From NCBI GenBank assembly GCA_030411725.1, contig MU839829.1:2418001-2482000 (forward strand): 64,000 nucleotides of DNA, read 5' to 3'. Below the pieces are notes generated by a model that was given only the letters and a program-made list of their open reading frames with translations, was not told the DNA's origin and ran no database searches. Positions 53,392 through 64,000 of this stretch are shown here, piece after piece. The stretch's first letter is position 1. Each line of letters starts with the position of its first letter. This DNA is from Echria macrotheca (lineage: Eukaryota > Ascomycota > Sordariomycetes > Sordariales > Schizotheciaceae). The position numbers and the translations under genes were made by a program.

Positions 53392-55438
53392 ATGGCCGAC
53401 ATCCCGCAGACGCCAGATGAGTACTCGGACAGCAACCCGGTGTCGCCCGGGTCAGTCGACGAGTCTTCCGAGGCGAGCACCCCGCTTGACCCCCCGAGCT
53501 CGAACTCCGATGACTTCCCCCGCAGAGTGCCGTCCCTTCGGACCGTTTCGGACCCTCAACATGCCAGCAGCATGAGCCCGTCCTCGAGCGTGACTGGGAT
53601 CCTCAGCAACGCGCGGCGGCCACCACCAAGCGTCAACAGCCTGCCACTCGATATCATGCAAAAAGCTAGGGCGCTGCAGCAGCAGCGGATGGGCATGGCA
53701 GTGAAATCGTCGTCGCAACAAGGGTCCTCCAACGCCAGTCCCACCGGGACAATGTCGCCAGTAGGGATGGGTAGGGGGATGAACATGAACATGAGCATGG
53801 GCGGAGCACTTTCTGGGGGCATGCAAAACATGAGGCTACCGCCGGGTATGGGTCGGCCGATACCGTCCGAGTTTCCAAGGTCAGCTCCCGCCGTGCCAAC
53901 GACTGCGAGAAAGCCGCCCAGCTTGAGCGAGAGAAGAGCGATGAAACTAGGAGGATTTGGAGGGCCAGGCTCGCCGTCTCCTGCGGGCACACCAAAGCTC
54001 TCCGATATCAACGGTAGCGAAGGAGAGCTCGGGCCCTCGATCAATGGCGAAGGCCGAGGCTCAAAGCTGAGCGACTTCAAGAACTACATCGACACCGAGA
54101 AGGGGTGGATAACCTTTGAGGGTGCGGCCACGATCACAAGGACGGGCGTCAACTTCGCCAACGGCAGCGCCTTCACCATCTCCCTGGATGAGATTGAAGT
54201 CCTGGACGAGCTCGGCAAGGGCAACTACGGCACCGTGTTTAAGGTCCGCCACGCGAAGCCGAAGGTGCCGCGCTTCGGCCAAGGGTTGAGCGGTTTCAAG
54301 TCGTCTCGTCAGAATTCGATATCATCCGAGACTACCGAGTCTGCCGAGGGCTTGCAAAGTACGACCGGATCTAACAATACGGCGCGATCGACCTCCGGTG
54401 TGGTCATGGCCATGAAGGAGATCCGGCTCGAACTGGACGAGAACAAGTTTGGTACGATTCTGAAAGAGTTGGTCATCCTCCACGAGTGCGTTTCGCCATA
54501 CATTATCGACTTTTACGGCGCTTTCTTCCAGGAGGGAGCAGTTTACATGTGCATAGAATACATGGATGGCGGCAGTATCGACAAGCTGTATGCTGGCGGC
54601 ATCCCGGAGAACGTGTTACGGAAGATCACGTACGCTACCATCATGGGGCTCAAAACGCTCAAAGACGACCATAACATCATCCACCGCGACGTCAAGCCGA
54701 CCAACATATTAGTCAGCACCAACGGGCAGGTCAAGATATGCGACTTTGGCGTGTCGGGGAATCTTGTGGCCAGCATAGCCAAGACCAACATCGGGTGCCA
54801 GAGCTATATGGCACCGGAGCGAATCAGCGGTGGCGGCATGTCTGCTATGGGTGGTGTAGCTCAGGGGACATACAACGTCCAGAGCGACATTTGGAGCTTG
54901 GGGTTGACGATTATCGAATGTGCCATGGGGAGGTATCCATACCCTCCGGAGGTGTCTAGCACGATATTCAGCCAGCTTAGCGTAAGTGGTTGGTCTAACA
55001 CGGCCTTGACGGTCCGCTAACACGAAACAGGCCATTGTTGAAGGTGACCCGCCCGACCTGCCAGACGAAGGCTACTCCGCGTCCGCCCGAGATTTTGTGC
55101 GGTCATGTCTCAACAAGATCCCGAACAAGCGCCACACGTACCCCATGCTGCTGATGCACCCGTGGATAAAGGGGCTCAGCAAGCCCGAGACGATAGCCGA
55201 GGACGTCGAGGGCGAGAACGCGGCTGCCGACGATGCGCTTGCCGACGCCACGGGCACGCTCGACCTCAACGGCCCGACCAATATTGTGGGAGGTGATTAT
55301 GAGGTCGCGCAGTGGGTCCACAGCGTGCTCGAGCGCAAGCGGAAGGGGTTGCTGAGCGGTGCGGCGACCAAGCCGGCGCTCCATGCTGCGCCGCTGGACT
55401 CGGTCAGTCCGGTGGGCAGTCCCATGATCCAAGCATAG
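53392..55438 (+). CDS. pbs2: MAP kinase kinase Pbs2/OS-5 (HOG osmosensing pathway)
   Basis: Exons 53392-54981 and 55031-55438 give 665 aa. Residues 1-265 are a Ser/Pro/Gly/Met-rich N terminus that in yeast Pbs2 carries docking sites for Sho1, Ssk2/22 and Hog1. The kinase domain starts with IEVLDELGKGNYGTVFKV. Catalytic Lys342 is in VVMAMKEIRLE, the catalytic loop is HRDVKPTN (Asp433), the DFG motif is DFGVSGN (451-457), and the activation loop is SIAKTNIGCQSYMAPER with Ser461 and Thr465 as expected phospho-acceptors. A Ser/Thr-rich insert of about 48 residues (about 287-335) separates the glycine loop from the lysine; filamentous-ascomycete OS-5 proteins have an insert at this spot too. The C-terminal region carries HPWIKGLS and a final tail. 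It relays osmotic, fungicide and stress signals to Hog1/OS-2. The first ATG follows a stop-rich leader, so the start is secure. Confidence 0.95.
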
Positions 55439-56279
55439 CGTAGTGGTGTTTTTGTCTTTTTCGTTTTCTTCTGTCCATGTTTCTAGGGGAGGTGGTTGCA
55501 AGAGAAGGGTTCCTATTAGAATTGCGATGGTGGATGGATGGGATTCGTTGTGGTTTTTTTGTTCGTTCTGTAGTCAATCAACACTTCCCCTATGAGCAGT
55601 AAGTAGTATTGTTTAGGTTATCTCGGTATCTCGAGAGAGGAGAAACCCGGGTTTATTTGCTCCAATCTTCCAAGCGTGACATGGCAAGGCCGAGAGTGAT
55701 GAATCTCTCCAGAGTTGCTGGTTATTCGTTATCATGGCATGCAGAAGACGGTCTCGGATCCCCCCCTCCCTTCTGTTTTTCCCGTTTTATTTTTTTGGCA
55801 TGTATTCTCCCCGCTTAGCATCCCTAAAGAAATACAAATCCTCCTTTTCCTCCGACTTTGCTTTCTACAGTTTTGTGTTCCCTTTCATCGTGCCGGAATC
55901 TCTCAAGAATCAAGAACCTGTTTCGGGATCAAGGTCGGGGACCCTGTTGAAATTCACCGTCTTGGAGAGGTAGGCAAGCTCTTGTAATATCGCGATCATG
56001 TCTAAAATTGGCGTTTAGTAGCACACCCATCACATATACACCACCACCAAGGTGAAACCAGTACTATTAGGTATGATTATTCCGTAGGTATCATGGATCA
56101 TGGATCATGGGTATTAAACGCTTCAGTCTCAACCATTCCAGCTCCCCGTCCACCCATCCATCCCGATCGTGTGATCATGCATGGTCGTCTATGTTCACAT
56201 GGAACAAACCCCTCATTAAACATATCGTCGTCCGTCACGTTCCACATCTTTTTCTCCTACACCCGTGTGCCCCGCCCGC
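55439..56279. other. Convergent intergenic region, pbs2 / SUR7-like gene
   Basis: 840 bp between stop codons. Contains a repeated ATCATGGATCATGG word (about 56090-56108). No gene. Confidence 0.45.
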
Positions 56280-57157
56280 TCATGGATACTCCTCCTTCAC
56301 GCGACGACCGTCGTACGACTTCCCGCTGCGAACACTCTTGCTCCGCCTCCCCCAGCCGCGCCGTCCCGTCGTCGGACCGACATTCTTCTCCTTACGCCTG
56401 CCGATGCAGAACAGGACGGTGCTAATCAGAAGCGCGGCCCAGGATCCCCAGGCAAACCCGAAAGCGTAAGTTCCAAGCGAGGCCTCGCGGTTATCAGCAG
56501 CGAAAGCATTGCGCATCTTTACAAACGTCGCACTGCGTTGTCGCGCATCAGCAAACCGGTGTTTCTCTAGGGAAGGACAGAGACAAAAAAAACTTACGTC
56601 ATCAGAGACACGGCCAGAGTATTGAAGAACAGTGCGACCAACGAGATGAGACCGCTCAGGGCGCTACCCAGCCGGCTGCAGCACGAGAGGAAGCCCGTAA
56701 AAAAGGCGATGACCGAGAAGAAGAGTGTGATCAGATAGAAGACGGTGCCGAAGCGCCAGAGATACCAGTATTGGTGGCTCGTAGTGTCGCCGCCGTAGGA
56801 CCCTATCAGCTCGGCCGGCACGTTCCGGGCGCCGCCAGCCCAGGCGTAGCCGATGGGCAGGGCGGGAATGGCAGGGTCGCAGTTGGTATTGCCATCGCCG
56901 CAGATGAAAAAGTAGGTCCACTGGGTGATTGGGCGGGCGCCCGTGATGCCTCTCGTGTCGGCGCGCAGGAAGAACGTCTTGTCGAGCGGCGTGGTCGAGG
57001 TTACCCCAGAGAGAATGATGAACCAGAGCATGACGAGCGAGGCGCTCAGGAAAACCATGGAGAGGGTCCCCAGGCCGAGCTCTATGGCGGGCCCAAGTCA
57101 GCGGCCATTCCAGAGGAGTTGTTGCACATTGTTGTAAAACTTACGGCTGATCGCCAT
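56280..57157 (-). CDS. SUR7/PalI-family four-span membrane protein
   Basis: Exons 57157-57145 (13 nt), 57081-56598 and 56532-56280 give 249 aa. The first exon encodes only MAIS and part of a codon. Four hydrophobic segments: about 10-30 (VFLSASLVMLWFIILSG), about 116-136 (FGTVFYLITLFFSVIAFF), about 140-165 (ALSGLISLVALFFNTLAV) and about 185-210. The extracellular loop contains FICGDGNTNCDP, a Cys pair like that of the SUR7 motif. A basic C-terminal tail (RRKEKN, RRSKSVRSGK) faces the cytosol. Family members (Sur7, Fmp45, PalI/Rim9) mark eisosomes or act in pH signalling at the plasma membrane. The loop pattern favours the Sur7 side over PalI, but I cannot settle this without comparison. Confidence 0.85.
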
Positions 57158-58982
57158 CTTGGCTGATGTGTTGAGGGTTCAGACAAACTGGTAGATGTAT
57201 ACTCCAAATGTATAAGGGGACGCACTGCAGTCGTCTGCAGGTGAGGATTGGCAGTCTGCGAGGAGAGGCAGAGCTGGGGGAGCTAGATCATGCAGAACCC
57301 CCCAGCTTTAGGAGCAAGATGGGATCGAAAGACACCGAAATTCGGGGAAGTCGGATGCGAGCCTGCGGGTATTGATGCTGTCTAGCAATGCGCCTCAGGT
57401 GGAAACTGTGTTACCGAGTGGGCGGTACAGCTTGTGATTCAGATTCAAGATGAAAGTTTCGGGTGGATGGATTCGAAGGTGTGGACGTGAGATAAAAATG
57501 TTGCTCGAGAGAAAAGAACACGCGATCCGACCCAAGTTGCGGAGAGTAGTGGTGGACTGAGGGGATTTGTTGAATTGGTCAAGTGAGCGAGTGCGCTGGC
57601 CGTCGACCATCTATTTTCTGCTCGTGACAGCTGCCCATGGTGCCCAACAAAGCGTTTTGCAGTCTGGCGATGGTGGGGTGCCAATGACGCATTCCAGCCC
57701 GTCCCGCTCGGTTAGTGGCTTGTTCTAGTGCCGTTCCGAAATCGTGTGCTGTTTTGGTCCAATAACGGCGCATCCTGCGATCCGCTGAGCTCCACTGTCG
57801 ATCGACACAAGGACCCCGAGATTTTCAAACCCTGGGGCGACGTCATTAATTGTGAAGCTATCTCGAGCCTTCTTTTGACAGCGCATGCGCTTTTCCGGGG
57901 TATCCGAAGACCAAAACCATCTGCTTGCTGAAGATATGCCACCTCAAAAGAACCCGAAAGTTAACTTGGGAATAACGCAAACATGCTGAAGCAAACTGAC
58001 TTTGTGAGATGGTGTTTGCGCGCTTGTACCCCGCAAAACCCACTGGAGCTCTCAAATCATGGTGGCTGGCTCTCTCACGGACAGATCCACAAACATCTGA
58101 TGTTTGTCCCTGCAGAGCGCCGTGTGGCCATCCGCAACGTCCACCAGCCACCGAGTGCCGGGGCAGTTACATCGACTGTGTCCCTTTGCTAGATCGACGG
58201 ACTCTGGCCTTTTTGGACGAAGCTTACCCATCTGTCGACTCTGTGGCTTCCTTACCAAAGGGGTTTCAAAACTATTTCTACGCCTCTCTGAGTAAGTTTT
58301 TGGGCTTATTCTTTTTGCAAATCGCCTCTGAGAATTTCTATTAGGCGTATTATGCGAGAGCTATCCTCTCGTTGTATTTTCCAGAAGCCTGATCTGGGCT
58401 TTTTACCTTCAAAATCTTAATGGCAGAGCCCTTCCCAAATGATTACCTGGAGTCCGTCGATTTAACGAAGCACACAGTCGATCTAACCGGCGCCCCGAGT
58501 GCACTGCAATAGTACGTATGAAGCTCTGTCTGGATGGCAATCCCAGTGATGTTGTGCCCAACCCAGGTACTTGGGTGCAGAACCCTGCGTCGTCTGTTCG
58601 GAGCCCAAGCGATTCATCGTGATGACAGTACGGGATCCTTAGCTTCAAATAGTTTCAAGTGGCGCTCTCATCAATACACCGTAGCCAGAGATTTGAGCAA
58701 AAGAAATCGAGGAGGGTGGCTCTTCAGATGTTGTTCTCTTGGAATTGGCAAGTCTGGTTAACAAGGGGGTTGAGAGCACTGAGCAGCTGAAAGCCCCACC
58801 AGCCGAGGCTTGAACCCACCCACCCGGTTAGCGGACATCGATTGGCCAATGACGCTCGGGCCCGGGCAATCTGGTCACACAGCGCCGGCTCCGCTCCGAA
58901 CCACGGCCAAACCGGTCCGCCATTCTTTGCACTTTCCATTCGACACCCGAATCCGACCGTCCCCGCATCCACGGCCGTACCG
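57158..58982. other. 1.8-kb intergenic region, divergent SUR7-like / thioesterase
   Basis: Contains the promoter of the SUR7-like gene (minus) and that of the thioesterase (plus). Several short frames, none with coding character. No gene recognised. Confidence 0.45.
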
Positions 58983-60005
58983 ATGATGGCTCCCCGAATA
59001 CCACGCCCGCTTCTGGCGAGGCTATCACAGAGCCAGTCCCTGTCACCAGGAATCTCCCGCGTCGCCCTGCGACACCACCCAAAACTCCAACCGCCATGCT
59101 CATCCCGAGCCATCTCGACCTCCTCCCCACGATGGCAAGACTTGCCCACGCAACAACAACCACAACAACAACCTCCCCTCCCGCCAACCGAACAAACCTC
59201 CCCTCCACCGCCTCCCCCTCCAAAACCCCCCCGCCGCTCCAAAGTCCTCATAATCGTCTCCCTAGGAATCGGCCTCCTCGCAGGCCGCGCCCTCACAATC
59301 TTCATCAACCCCCCCACGCCCCCGGAGCCAGGAACCGAAGCCGACGCCAACACCATCGCCGTAATCCACTCGCAAGCCGCCTCCCTCCCCATCGTCCAGC
59401 AGCTCGAATCGCTCGTCGCGTCGGGGGAGTGGCAATCCTGGGACGCCTACAACACGCTGTCCCCGTCCCACAAGGCCCAGCACATCGCCGCCGGCGCGCT
59501 GCGCGGCTCGCGCGGCGTGGGCGGCTACCAGCGCATCTTCTACCACCCGTCCACTGGCGAGTTCGTCTCGGTCGTGTTCTTCGGCCCGGCGACGGCGGGC
59601 TGGCCGGGCGTGGTGCACGGGGGCGCGCTGGCTACTTTGTTAGATGAGAGCTGCGGGCGCGCCGCGTTCAAGAAGTGGGGCGGTCGGTCCGGGGTCACGG
59701 CGTACCTGAAGGTCGAGTATAAGAAGGTGTCGCTCGCGAATGGGTTTTACGTGCTGAGGGTGAAGCCGAGGGACGACAGCGAACTGCCGGAGGCAGAGAG
59801 GGGTAAGGGGCATTATAAGTGTTTTGTTGATGGGACGGTGGAGGATGCGATGTCGGGCCAGGTTACGGTTAAGGCCGAGGCCTTGTTTGTTAGTGCCAAG
59901 GACGGTGGGAAGAAGAAGGGGTGGGGGATCGGAGGGAAGCAGCAGGCTGGTGGGATATGGAGTCGGTGGGGGGGTAAGGAGCAGGAGGAGAATCAGCAGT
60001 TTTAG
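58983..60005 (+). CDS. Hotdog-fold thioesterase with N-terminal membrane segment, probably mitochondrial
   Basis: Single exon, 340 aa from ATG 58983 (MMAPRIPRPLLARLSQSQSL, an Arg/Ser leader of mitochondrial type). The frame stays open upstream but has less typical composition. A Gln/Pro-rich low-complexity stretch (about 52-78) leads to one hydrophobic segment (KVLIIVSLGIGLLAGRALTI, about 84-105). The thioesterase core has WPGVVHGGALATLLDES, the PaaI/4HBT hotdog signature (His-Gly-Gly plus downstream Asp/Glu), followed by VTAYLKVEYKKVS and GQVTVKAEALFV. Relatives hydrolyse acyl-CoA, for example human THEM4 and fungal Fmp10-like proteins. The natural substrate is unknown. The C-terminal Lys/Gly-rich tail (KKKGWGIGGKQQ) is probably disordered. 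The overlapping frame 59096-59647 is a shadow. Confidence 0.85.
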   Translation: MMAPRIPRPLLARLSQSQSLSPGISRVALRHHPKLQPPCSSRAISTSSPRWQDLPTQQQPQQQPPLPPTEQTSPPPPPPPKPPRRSKVLIIVSLGIGLLAGRALTIFINPPTPPEPGTEADANTIAVIHSQAASLPIVQQLESLVASGEWQSWDAYNTLSPSHKAQHIAAGALRGSRGVGGYQRIFYHPSTGEFVSVVFFGPATAGWPGVVHGGALATLLDESCGRAAFKKWGGRSGVTAYLKVEYKKVSLANGFYVLRVKPRDDSELPEAERGKGHYKCFVDGTVEDAMSGQVTVKAEALFVSAKDGGKKKGWGIGGKQQAGGIWSRWGGKEQEENQQF

Positions 60006-63000
60006 ACGCTTGCCTGGCGGAGGTGGCCATTTTATATGGTATTTGGGTTGCATCATACACAGTGGCTTGTATATATGACGGCTCTCGGCGTTGATGTAGA
60101 TGTCGAGGCTAGACGGAGATGTAGAGGGCGGGTTGGTAACCTGTTGGCTATGACCATAGCTCAATGCATACCGTGAAGAGCGAGCGGAGTTGATATGTAC
60201 CGGGAACGGGCGACCCCCAGAGACGGGGGACATCCAGTTTAGGAGATATTTAGCAAATAATACCTATCTCGCCGTCGATACGGTTCAGATGCCGGTGTTA
60301 TAGAGCGTGGGTATACACTGCAAAACATATCAAAATTCCAAAGCACTGGCTCCCAGCCCGGCCAGGTCTCTATCGACTTCTTGTCCACAAGGCTGTGTTG
60401 GATGACTTGACCCAGAGCTTTCATAACATCTAAAGCGTAAGTACGAAACGACTCATCGTCGACTCAATTAGCGAAGGATAGTTGGGTCGGAAAGAATCCC
60501 TACCGTCCGAACACGACCTCCCACAAAATCAAGGGGTAAAATTACGAAATAGGTTCAAGAATCAAAGTTGATCAACCGACATCAGGTTCAATCATGTACC
60601 AGGTAGATATAAAGATATAACTCATACACAGGCTTTGTGTAGTCAGACTTTGAGCCGGGAAAACGAGGCTATCGCCATTTATTAGATTCAGCTACTTTAG
60701 TAGCTTAGCAGCTTAGGTCCCTGGTTAAAGGTACAGATCTTGGACCTGTTGAGCTGAACAAGCTCATGCTGCTTCGTCAAGCAGCCTGAAACTCGATATT
60801 AGGGGAATCTGGCATGCGACTTTGACCAGCAAGCCCTTTCTGGGAGCCAGCGTGATGAGTCTTGCGAGGCTGGGGAGTGTGGTGCCTAGATACCCAAGCA
60901 GGTCTAGCATCATCTCGGTGGCTGGTTGCTTCTTCCTAAGAACATCAAACATCACCTTCAGAACCTGCCAGGGGTTTTTGTTAGTATTCCCTGTGGAATA
61001 TGGCGGTAATACTTCCACGGTCAAGTTGTCAGGGCGGCGCCTGTCGTTCTGGGAGTGGAGAACCTCACGCAATCTCTGGACAGCAGCACAGAGGGATACA
61101 TGCCAGAATCGAGGAATAACTCTGGGAACATTGGATGAAAACCCTGAAAGCCATGCGGTCCTCACCTCTTTGGTCAACCGCTCGCCTGACAAGAAAAGAA
61201 AGTTCCTTGGGGCTCGACCGGACGGTCTTTCGCTGGAAACAGTGCGTAAACGCGAAGCACCTCCTCACAGGCTAGAACCAGCCCGAAACGGGCCATACAC
61301 TGCCGCTGTGGCTTTCCAATTTTGAAAAAGACTTCGGTCGAGAAAATGCAAACCCAGCTTCCTTTGCGGTGTCATCGTCGATCCTTAACGAACGCGGGTT
61401 GAGGAGCGAGCCAGAGGTCCAGAGTTTGCGTGCCACGGAGGAGTCGACAGAACCGCACTCTGCAATCGGTTCCCCGGATGCCTACCCTGCTATGCCCACA
61501 TCTTCGCTCGCCCTTCAAGAGAAGCCAAGAGTTCAACTTCTCGAATCCGAATGTACTTCCATCCAACCGACAGGGATGAGCATCCGTGATCTCCCCGTCA
61601 GCCTCGATTTGCCATCAAAAACACAACCGAGCCTGTTGATCATCGTTGATCCATCGCCGCCCGTGAAAAGGACGACGGACCGCACACCCAACAGCAGACG
61701 GCACTGGCCCGGAATCTTCTCCGAGGCCACTGCTACCCAGCACCGAAAAGCCACCTCTTCGCCACCATTTCCCTATCCTCACCAACTCAAGCACCCCCAC
61801 GTGCCCCTAACGGCGTGCATCGACGACGTCGACACGAGTCAACCGCTAAAGGAAAGAGGCGGTCAGCTAATGCTGCAGCATTACCTCGGCCCGAGCCTGT
61901 CAGAGGCCATCCGGACCCTCTCGTCCGGCCGGTCAGGGTCCCGAGGCTCGCAGTACTCGAGACCCTTTCGTACCCGGTTTCACAGAGTTGGAACTGTGCA
62001 CATTCCGATGTAGAGTCACCAGACGATGCTGATGAGCCTTGTCTTATGCATGGAGCACCAGTGAGAGACAGATCTCTCGGGTCTCCTGCCCTCCAGCCCT
62101 GAATGACCAGTAGGGAGTTGCCGCGATTCGCAGACCAGTGCAGGGTGGTATGTGGCTAACAAGATGGTGTCTTTCTGGGCGACCAGTTGATATTGAGACC
62201 TCAACCTTCCACCTTCTTCCATGGTGCCGGCCGAGTTCCGGGCCAGTTTCGGGCATCCAAGCACTGAGCTGGAACCGCTGCCCCCGCAGGCAAGTTGCGT
62301 AGTAGACCACAAAGTTTCAGCCGTTGCTGTCTTTCCTGCCGCTCGAGGAGGTCCCTCCTGGTCTCGTACGTGTACACTTGCGGATCGGCTGGACGAATGA
62401 CCCCGGAAGAAGCTCCTCGGGCATCCTGATGCCTCCCCGGCTTGGCAGACCTTGCGATTCCAAAGACTCGTGCCGGCACAAGGTCCGGACCATAGTAGAC
62501 TGTCATCACCCAGCCCAGCAGATACCAAAATAGCCCTTGCACAGATACACGACACACAGAGTCGGTCGATGGGAAAGCACGGCAGCGGAGGCAGTCATCG
62601 ACCACATCAAATCTGCAGCTGTCCAGCTCGCAACACCCGAAGGCTCCAGAACGTGGCATCGAGAGTCAATTGCGCAGTAATTAGCTCGGGTGCCGAGCTT
62701 GATGACACCCTGGGGCCCCGTGATCGTTGGATGAATGGCCAGAGATAGCGATCAGAGTCACAGAATGGCTGGCGCCGGGATAGCAACGTCCAACCGTCGT
62801 CACCAAATACCTACAAGGTCAAGGGACATGCTCTAGAACCCGAGCACGGCGCATCCAACAAAGCTCGTTGAAGCCGGCGGGACCAAGGATACCGCCCTGA
62901 CGCCCCGAGGCAAACTGCGGGTAGCTTGGTTGCTCCAAATTAGCGCATTTGGTTAGGCGTCACCCCGTACCAGCCTTGCCGTTTTTCGGTACGTGTTGGG

Positions 63001-64000
63001 CACGCCGGTCGACGGCTTCGGTGCAGAAAAGGTCCTGATAATAAGCCAGAAGACTCGCGATCGCGAGCCCAAAATATTGCGCCGTGAAGATCGGGACGTA
63101 TGGCCGAGCTTGCTGGCGACAAGCCGAGCTGAAATCGTTAGCACCGCTGGTCGGAGACCGTTCCGGAAGTTTCAGGGGCCAATGACACCGTGACTCTCTG
63201 CCGCTCCGGGGGAAAGGATCCAAGCAGCAAACCACCACTTTATCCCGGCCAAGCTGATGCTCATACTCCCTTGCACTAAACAGCAGGTCCAACGATCTGG
63301 GAATCGACGATACGGAGGCGCCCACTCGTGTCACATCGGTTTGCTCCGTGGCGGTTTGCTCGTCGTTGGCGCTTGTTGTGGCACAGCGCACCTACCGGTC
63401 GATCAGCAACCGAGACAATGTCAGTTGCCTCGTGGTGTCTGGCGTTGACGTCAACCCGCCCTGTCAAGAATTGGGCGATTGGATGGGTAATTGAGACGCT
63501 TGTATGCGCAAATCAGGCCCTGGAAGGGCATCGAGCGATGTCGACGACGACCGGGTTGGCGGTGTCCGCTACCCGTTCCCGTCCGGGACGCCACAGATGA
63601 ATCGGGCATGGGCCTGGTGATCTTGGTCAACGGGGACTTCCAAGGCGCGGGGCATGACGAAACTTGGCGGCTTTCCCTTACAGCCCTGGCGGAATGAGAT
63701 ATCTGCAGTGCAACGGCCGGGATGCGTCTGTTCAACTTGGAAGTGGTCTGACAACACATGCATTGTTCTTTTTATGTGTGTCTGTCGTCTTTTGTAGAAG
63801 GTGGAGGAAGCTTGTCAAGTCGAGGGATGATCACGGTCTGAACGGGGCACTTTTCCATGGAGATCTCTTTCCATGCAGCATGAGGCTGCAGACGAGGCGA
63901 CCCGGTCAGCACGGGCGAACAAAGATTCGCAAGCTGATTCCCGTGTGCCCACAGCACGTTTTTGACGGTTGCAGCGTGGACGAGTCGGCTTGTTCTGCTT
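60006..64000. other. 4-kb gene-poor region at the window end
   Basis: Begins with the thioesterase 3' UTR. No tRNA, transposon or recognised protein. Several moderately long open frames on both strands (60764-61192 minus, 61369-62013 plus, 62016-62659 minus); see the separate entry for the best. Exons of a gene extending beyond 64000 could be present unrecognised. Confidence 0.45.
61492..62013 (+). CDS. Hypothetical open frame, weak support
   Basis: The reading frame is open from 61369 but has no ATG until 61492, giving 173 aa. Composition is Ser/Pro/Thr-rich at first, then LMLQHYLGPSLSEAIRTLSS and a basic Ser/Arg end. Third positions lean to C/G but less than in the confirmed genes. No domain or membrane segment recognised. 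It may be part of a spliced gene, or an accidental open frame in GC-rich DNA. I cannot tell which. Confidence 0.15.
   Translation: MPTSSLALQEKPRVQLLESECTSIQPTGMSIRDLPVSLDLPSKTQPSLLIIVDPSPPVKRTTDRTPNSRRHWPGIFSEATATQHRKATSSPPFPYPHQLKHPHVPLTACIDDVDTSQPLKERGGQLMLQHYLGPSLSEAIRTLSSGRSGSRGSQYSRPFRTRFHRVGTVHIPM

Noticed and set aside
58800..58982. Thioesterase start at an upstream in-frame ATG (58842)
   Set aside because: Possible by frame, but the extra 47 residues lack leader character, whereas ATG 58983 opens a typical Arg/Ser mitochondrial leader.
1..64000. CRISPR array, prophage or other bacterial mobile system
   Set aside because: All repeats are simple eukaryotic micro- or minisatellites. 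There are no regularly spaced repeats with unique spacers and no phage or cas genes; the genes are intron-containing fungal ones.

Overview
The window looks like nuclear DNA of a filamentous ascomycete, most likely a sordariomycete. Protein-coding genes carry short introns (about 47-100 nt) with GTRNGT donors, internal CTGAC/CTAAC branch sites and YAG acceptors. Coding exons favour G/C at third positions. The products read closest to Sordariales-type proteins (a HAM-4/PRO45-like STRIPAK subunit, OS-5-like Pbs2, Rho3, ascomycete laccase). This placement is inferred from family recognition, not from a database search. There is no prokaryotic operon structure, CRISPR array or intact transposon.

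Layout. 0.4-0.5 kb: intron-containing tRNA-Glu (minus). 2.1-4.4 kb: FHA/coiled-coil/tail-anchored HAM-4 (minus), divergent from the TIM23 subunit Mgr2 (5.5-6.1 kb, five exons). 8.0-9.9 kb: four-exon laccase. 10.6-12.3 kb: Met1 uroporphyrinogen-III methyltransferase (minus). 13.5-14.4 kb: five-exon Rho3 GTPase (minus). 16.3-17.6 kb: splicing factor Cwc25 (minus), divergent from COP9 subunit 2 (18.2-19.7 kb). An 8.3-kb stretch without a recognisable gene follows. 28.0-29.9 kb: otubain-type deubiquitinase. 32.9-34.0 kb: lipoyl(octanoyl) transferase (minus). 35.3-37.8 kb: Rsm22-like mitoribosome methyltransferase (minus). 38.1-38.9 kb: tail-anchored thioredoxin (minus), divergent from a SPOUT/DUF171 methyltransferase (39.2-40.5 kb). 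43.1-45.5 kb: methylcrotonyl-CoA carboxylase alpha (minus). 46.1-46.9 kb: FMN-binding split-barrel protein (minus). 47.6-49.5 kb: auxin-efflux-carrier-family transporter (minus). 53.4-55.4 kb: MAPKK Pbs2. 56.3-57.2 kb: SUR7/PalI protein (minus). 59.0-60.0 kb: membrane-anchored hotdog thioesterase. 60.0-64.0 kb: no confident gene.

The genes are mostly housekeeping and do not form one pathway cluster. A loose theme is mitochondrial function: Mgr2 (protein import), octanoyltransferase (lipoylation), Rsm22 (mitoribosome), MCC-alpha (leucine catabolism) and a thioesterase with a mitochondrial-looking leader. A second theme is signalling and growth (STRIPAK, Rho3, Pbs2, SUR7). I did not find a convincing undescribed system. 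The more unusual signals are a laccase with Phe at the axial T1-copper position, an octanoyltransferase lacking a usually conserved histidine, an upstream CxxC/CxxC extension option on Rsm22, an unclassified tail-anchored thioredoxin, and long gene-poor blocks, one of which (23.6-25.2 kb) has coding-like but broken frames.
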